Shown one piece after another: positions 7,047 through 8,956 of a DNA stretch of 8,956 nt. The translations under genes were made by a program, and so were the position numbers. Location of the stretch: positions 1 to 8,956 of the forward strand of contig CALCHE010000062.1 in assembly GCA_937901145.1 (NCBI GenBank), in the 5' to 3' direction. Each line of letters begins with the position of its first letter. Positions within the stretch are counted from its first letter, which is position 1. The notes beneath the pieces are model-generated. The model ran no database searches. It had not been told where the DNA came from and saw only the letters and a list, made by a program, of their open reading frames with translations. This DNA is from an uncultured Clostridia bacterium (GTDB lineage: Bacteria > Bacillota > Clostridia > Oscillospirales > Acutalibacteraceae).

Positions 7047-7172
7047 TTTTCAGTATTTTCAGCAAAAATCAAGGTCGGATTTGATGAATTATTTGAAAAT
7101 CTCAGAATATCTTTAATTTTCTCTTTTTTTCTTTGATTATCTCAAAAAAACTTTTTACGCTTATAAGATAGT
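7042..7172. other. A/T-rich intergenic stretch upstream of the pot promoter
   Basis: This stretch between the terminator of the 108-residue gene and the pot promoter has no gene I can support. It is very rich in A and T runs, including AAAAAAA just upstream of the -35 box on the minus strand, which may act as an UP element. ATTTGA occurs twice, at 7079-7084 and 7091-7096, with 12-bp periodicity, but this is weak. Confidence 0.4.
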
Positions 7173-7207
7173 AAAAAATAAAAAAGAGAGTCTTAACTCC
7201 CTTTTTT
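7173..7207 (-). terminator. Intrinsic terminator of the 108-residue protein gene
   Basis: On the minus strand, AAAAAAGGGAG (7207-7197) pairs with CTCTCTTTTTT (7190-7180) over 11 bp with one G-U pair and a six-base loop, followed by A and six T residues (7178-7173). The stem begins inside the TAA stop codon of the gene (7208-7206). It isolates the pot operon from upstream transcription. Confidence 0.85.
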
Positions 7208-7532
7208 ATTCAGAGAAAAAACTTTCGGCCTTTTCTTCTATCCATTTTTTGATTTCGGGCAGACTTTCCTCTTCAAAATCGAAAACCTTTACCGTTACAT
7301 CGTCCTCATTCTGATTATCGTAGCTCTTAAGACCGTAATACACGGCAGCTTTCAGTATTTCCTGTTCGTCGAGCTTTTCAATCCAGATGCGGTAATTAAA
7401 AATGTCTTTACCCATACAGCCCTTCTCACCGTCAGTTCCGCGGGATGCACAGTAAACATTATAGCTTCCCCCTATTCTTGACCCACCGATGAGCCAGGGA
7501 AAAAGAGGTACGAAAATATCATAATCTGCCAT
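7206..7532 (-). CDS. Uncharacterised 108-residue acidic protein
   Basis: I do not recognise this protein. It has 108 residues, no signal peptide and no clear membrane helix. The N-terminal 40 residues contain a Gly-rich stretch with two GGS motifs (16-23) and two cysteines (C28, C39). The middle (43-68) looks like a beta strand and a helix (DIFNYRIWIEKL, then EQEILKAAVYYGL). The C-terminal third is acidic and ends in a helix (PEIKKWIEEKAESFF). The coding evidence is indirect but good: GTGAGG 7 nt before the ATG, a well-formed promoter with 17-bp spacing upstream, and a terminator that begins in the stop codon. It therefore looks like a real, independently expressed gene. A cytoplasmic location is inferred; no function can be assigned. 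Confidence 0.75.
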   Translation of the reverse strand: MADYDIFVPLFPWLIGGSRIGGSYNVYCASRGTDGEKGCMGKDIFNYRIWIEKLDEQEILKAAVYYGLKSYDNQNEDDVTVKVFDFEEESLPEIKKWIEEKAESFFSE

Positions 7533-7563
7533 AAATAAACCTCACTTCATTTTTCATACTTAC

Positions 7564-7592
7564 ATAATATCAAAAGCGAGGACATTTGTAAA
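7564..7592 (-). promoter_or_regulatory. SigA-type promoter of the 108-residue protein gene
   Basis: On the minus strand, TTTACA (7592-7587) and TATTAT (7569-7564) are separated by exactly 17 bp. The -10 box ends 31 bp before the ATG at 7532, leaving a leader of about 25 nt that includes the ribosome binding site. The promoter starts 4 bp after the stop codon of the upstream membrane-protein gene, and no terminator separates the two, so readthrough from upstream is also possible. Confidence 0.7.
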
Positions 7593-7596
7593 TAGG

Positions 7597-8370
7597 TTAG
7601 CGACCTTTTCCTTTCATAAATTCCGCTGCCGCCACAGCGAGAGACTGATTATAATATCCCCACACATAAGGTACGGGCAGAATAAGAAGGCATAAGACAA
7701 ACCATCCGACAAAGCTCATTTTTAGTCTCGTCAGAAGGATATTTTTACCGTTCATACCTCGCTGTGAGCAGGCAATAAGATGACGGAAGGAAAGATAGGA
7801 ACCGTCGATAAAAAAATAATCACAGAGAAAAAAGGAAGAATTGAAAACAGAATAAAAATAACATCCGTTTATACCGAGAAAAACAGCTGTTACTGTAAGA
7901 GACAGACATACCAGAGCCGAGACTCCTTGACGTGAAAAGCGATCAACAGTAAACAGGCACACCGCCGAAGGAATCAGGCAGAAAACAAGAATTGAAAGCT
8001 TTATCAGAAAAATCGCAGAGGAATAAAATAGCGATGAAAAAAATTTCTTTGGCTTAAAATAGAAAAAGATATCTCCCGATGAAGGCTTTTTCTTATGTGC
8101 TTTTTTTAGAAGATAACGCTTGATGCCCAACCTTACCGAAGAATAAAATCCGAAAGCTGACAATAGAAATATAAACGCTGAAAACAGATTTATACCGCAT
8201 AGCACCGTATCATCTGCATAACCATAATAAGGTAAAATCACCCGTTCGTACAGAATCGGAAAAAGTCCTGCCGTAATAATCAGAGACAGACCCGTGAAAA
8301 AAGCAAGCGTCATTATAAGTGCATTATCGATCTGTAAGGCTCTGCCTTTCAGACGGTAAAGAGAAACCAT
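7597..8370 (-). CDS. Multi-pass membrane protein, weakly DUF975-like
   Basis: This is a 257-residue integral membrane protein of unknown function. Hydrophobic segments lie near 17-38, 56-78, 114-141, 148-170 and 217-238. A basic loop (LLKKAHKKKP, 87-96) between the second and third helices is probably cytoplasmic. The C-terminal block SFRHLIACSQRGMNG, then SFVGWFVLCLLILPV and a YYNQSLAVAAAEF end, recalls the layout of DUF975-type proteins (a reactive-looking S-x-R-x-[LM] segment, FxGW and a final small-residue helix). This is a weak resemblance by eye, not an assignment. The start is supported by GGGGAGTG 5 nt upstream. I see no convincing promoter between it and the upstream terminator. It lies upstream of the 108-residue gene on the same strand. 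Confidence 0.8.
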   Translation of the reverse strand: MVSLYRLKGRALQIDNALIMTLAFFTGLSLIITAGLFPILYERVILPYYGYADDTVLCGINLFSAFIFLLSAFGFYSSVRLGIKRYLLKKAHKKKPSSGDIFFYFKPKKFFSSLFYSSAIFLIKLSILVFCLIPSAVCLFTVDRFSRQGVSALVCLSLTVTAVFLGINGCYFYSVFNSSFFLCDYFFIDGSYLSFRHLIACSQRGMNGKNILLTRLKMSFVGWFVLCLLILPVPYVWGYYNQSLAVAAAEFMKGKGR

Positions 8371-8410
8371 AAAATCACTCCCCTTTTATTATTGACAGGA
8401 AGCTGATATA

Positions 8411-8448
8411 TAAACAAAAGCACCGCATTTCATTACTGAAACACGGTG
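8411..8448 (-). terminator. Intrinsic terminator of the surface-protein gene
   Basis: On the minus strand, CACCGTGTTTC (8448-8438) pairs with GAAATGCGGTG (8431-8421) over 11 bp with two G-U pairs and a six-base loop, followed by CTTTTGTTTA. It starts 6 bp after the stop codon at 8455-8457. Confidence 0.8.
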
Positions 8449-8454
8449 TGATAA

Positions 8455-8956
8455 TTAAACTGTAACTGATGAGCTGTAGCTCAGGTTATACTGAGAGCCC
8501 GACTGATTTTTTACGATACCTGTGGGAATGGTGAATGAAACCACATCTCCTGCATTCACAGACTGCGCAGGAACAGTGATTTTTATTTCATAAATACTGC
8601 CTGTCTTCTTAGAAGGAACAGTACAGGTAGCAGAGGTAGCAAGAGCCGTACCGTTAACCTTGAGTGTAATATTCTGGCTTCCGCCGGCGAAATTACCGTC
8701 CCAGTTTGAAGGATCAACCTCTACATAGATAACACCGTCGCCATAGCCGTATGAGTTAACTATCAGAGAAACAGGCTCTGCGCTTTTGTCAGCTGTGGTG
8801 GTCTCACCCTTTGTGGTGCCTGAAGAAGAGGCAACATAAGAAGTAGAAGGAGCCACGGATGTATTCACATTAGGCTTCGGAATTTCGCTGACATTGAATG
8901 AAACATTATAGTCAGATGAACCTGCATTAGAGGTAGGAATATTGGTAAGATTATCC
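8455..8956 (-). CDS. C-terminal part of a secreted protein with repeated beta-sandwich-like domains (start outside window)
   Basis: The frame is open from the stop at 8455-8457 to the window edge, so the gene begins beyond 8956; the GTG at 8868 is internal and has no ribosome binding site. The visible 166 residues are rich in Ser, Thr, Asn and Gly with few charges, as in extracellular proteins of Firmicutes. They show the end of one domain (SSDYNVSFNVSEIPKP), a Ser/Thr-rich linker of about 30 residues (VAPSTSYVASSSGTTKGE and on), and a final domain of about 105 residues with alternating hydrophobic strands (ITLKVNGTAL, YEIKITVPAQSV, GDVVSFTIPTGI). The last strand SQYNLSYSSSVTV parallels the end of the earlier domain, so the domains probably repeat. 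The fold resembles bacterial Ig-like domains, perhaps the SbsA-like type. There is no LPxTG signal or C-terminal helix, so any anchoring would be N-terminal or non-covalent. Confidence 0.8.
   Translation of the reverse strand, partial: DNLTNIPTSNAGSSDYNVSFNVSEIPKPNVNTSVAPSTSYVASSSGTTKGETTTADKSAEPVSLIVNSYGYGDGVIYVEVDPSNWDGNFAGGSQNITLKVNGTALATSATCTVPSKKTGSIYEIKITVPAQSVNAGDVVSFTIPTGIVKNQSGSQYNLSYSSSVTV

Noticed and set aside
7079..7096. Direct repeat ATTTGA-N6-ATTTGA upstream of the pot promoter as a possible activator site.
   Set aside because: Six-base repeats are common in this very AT-rich stretch, and the site lies about 40 bp upstream of the -35 box with no symmetry or further copies.
8371..8411. 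Possible promoter for the 257-residue membrane protein gene (TTTATA-N17-TAATAA, or a TATATA -10 box).
   Set aside because: The -10 and -35 boxes match poorly at any acceptable spacing, so I do not call a promoter here.
8455..8868. A stand-alone 137-residue protein starting at the GTG at 8868.
   Set aside because: The frame is open upstream to the window edge with the same composition and a similar domain end, and there is no ribosome binding site before the GTG.

Overview
The window looks like a piece of a Firmicutes chromosome, most likely from a gut Clostridia of the Ruminococcus/Oscillospiraceae type. The base composition is moderately AT-rich (about 40-45 % GC by eye). Most genes have strong Shine-Dalgarno sites close to their start codons. 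The encoded proteins are Gram-positive in style: an RluA-family enzyme with the NRIDRNTSG variant motif, and a PotD without an outer-membrane context. The genus is an inference; no rRNA or other marker is present.

Layout. Positions 1-2868 (plus strand) hold the 3' part of an RluA-family 23S rRNA pseudouridine synthase gene, followed 10 nt later by a complete NAD-dependent DNA ligase gene (ligA). A strong hairpin terminator at about 2874-2915 separates these from a convergent minus-strand block. That block (read from 6922 down to 2914) is a complete polyamine ABC transporter operon in the order potA-potB-potC-potD, with a 3-nt gap and then two 4-nt ATGA overlaps. Upstream of it on the same strand are a 108-residue protein of unknown function in its own transcription unit (7206-7532), a 257-residue membrane protein of unknown function that weakly recalls DUF975 (7597-8370), and the C-terminal end of a secreted, Ser/Thr-linker-containing protein with repeated beta-sandwich-like domains (8455 to beyond the window). 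Three of the minus-strand junctions carry recognisable intrinsic terminators.

How the genes work together. PotA (ATPase), PotB and PotC (permeases) and PotD (substrate binding) make one importer for spermidine and/or putrescine. Its control region is the most interesting non-coding part. A near-consensus SigA promoter (TTGACA, 17 bp, TATATT) has its -35 box inside a perfect 6-2-6 inverted repeat, AAATGTCAACATTT. A third half-site lies one helical turn away. The roughly 80-nt leader that follows can fold into a three-way junction. No regulator gene lies next to the operon, so any repressor would be encoded elsewhere.

The PotD protein is also unusual. It has a signal peptide but no lipobox cysteine, and instead ends in a transmembrane helix with a basic cytoplasmic tail. 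Nothing in the window looks like a phage, insertion sequence, CRISPR array, tRNA or rRNA. I found no clearly new multi-gene system; the novelty candidates are the pot control region, the PotD anchoring and the two uncharacterised proteins.
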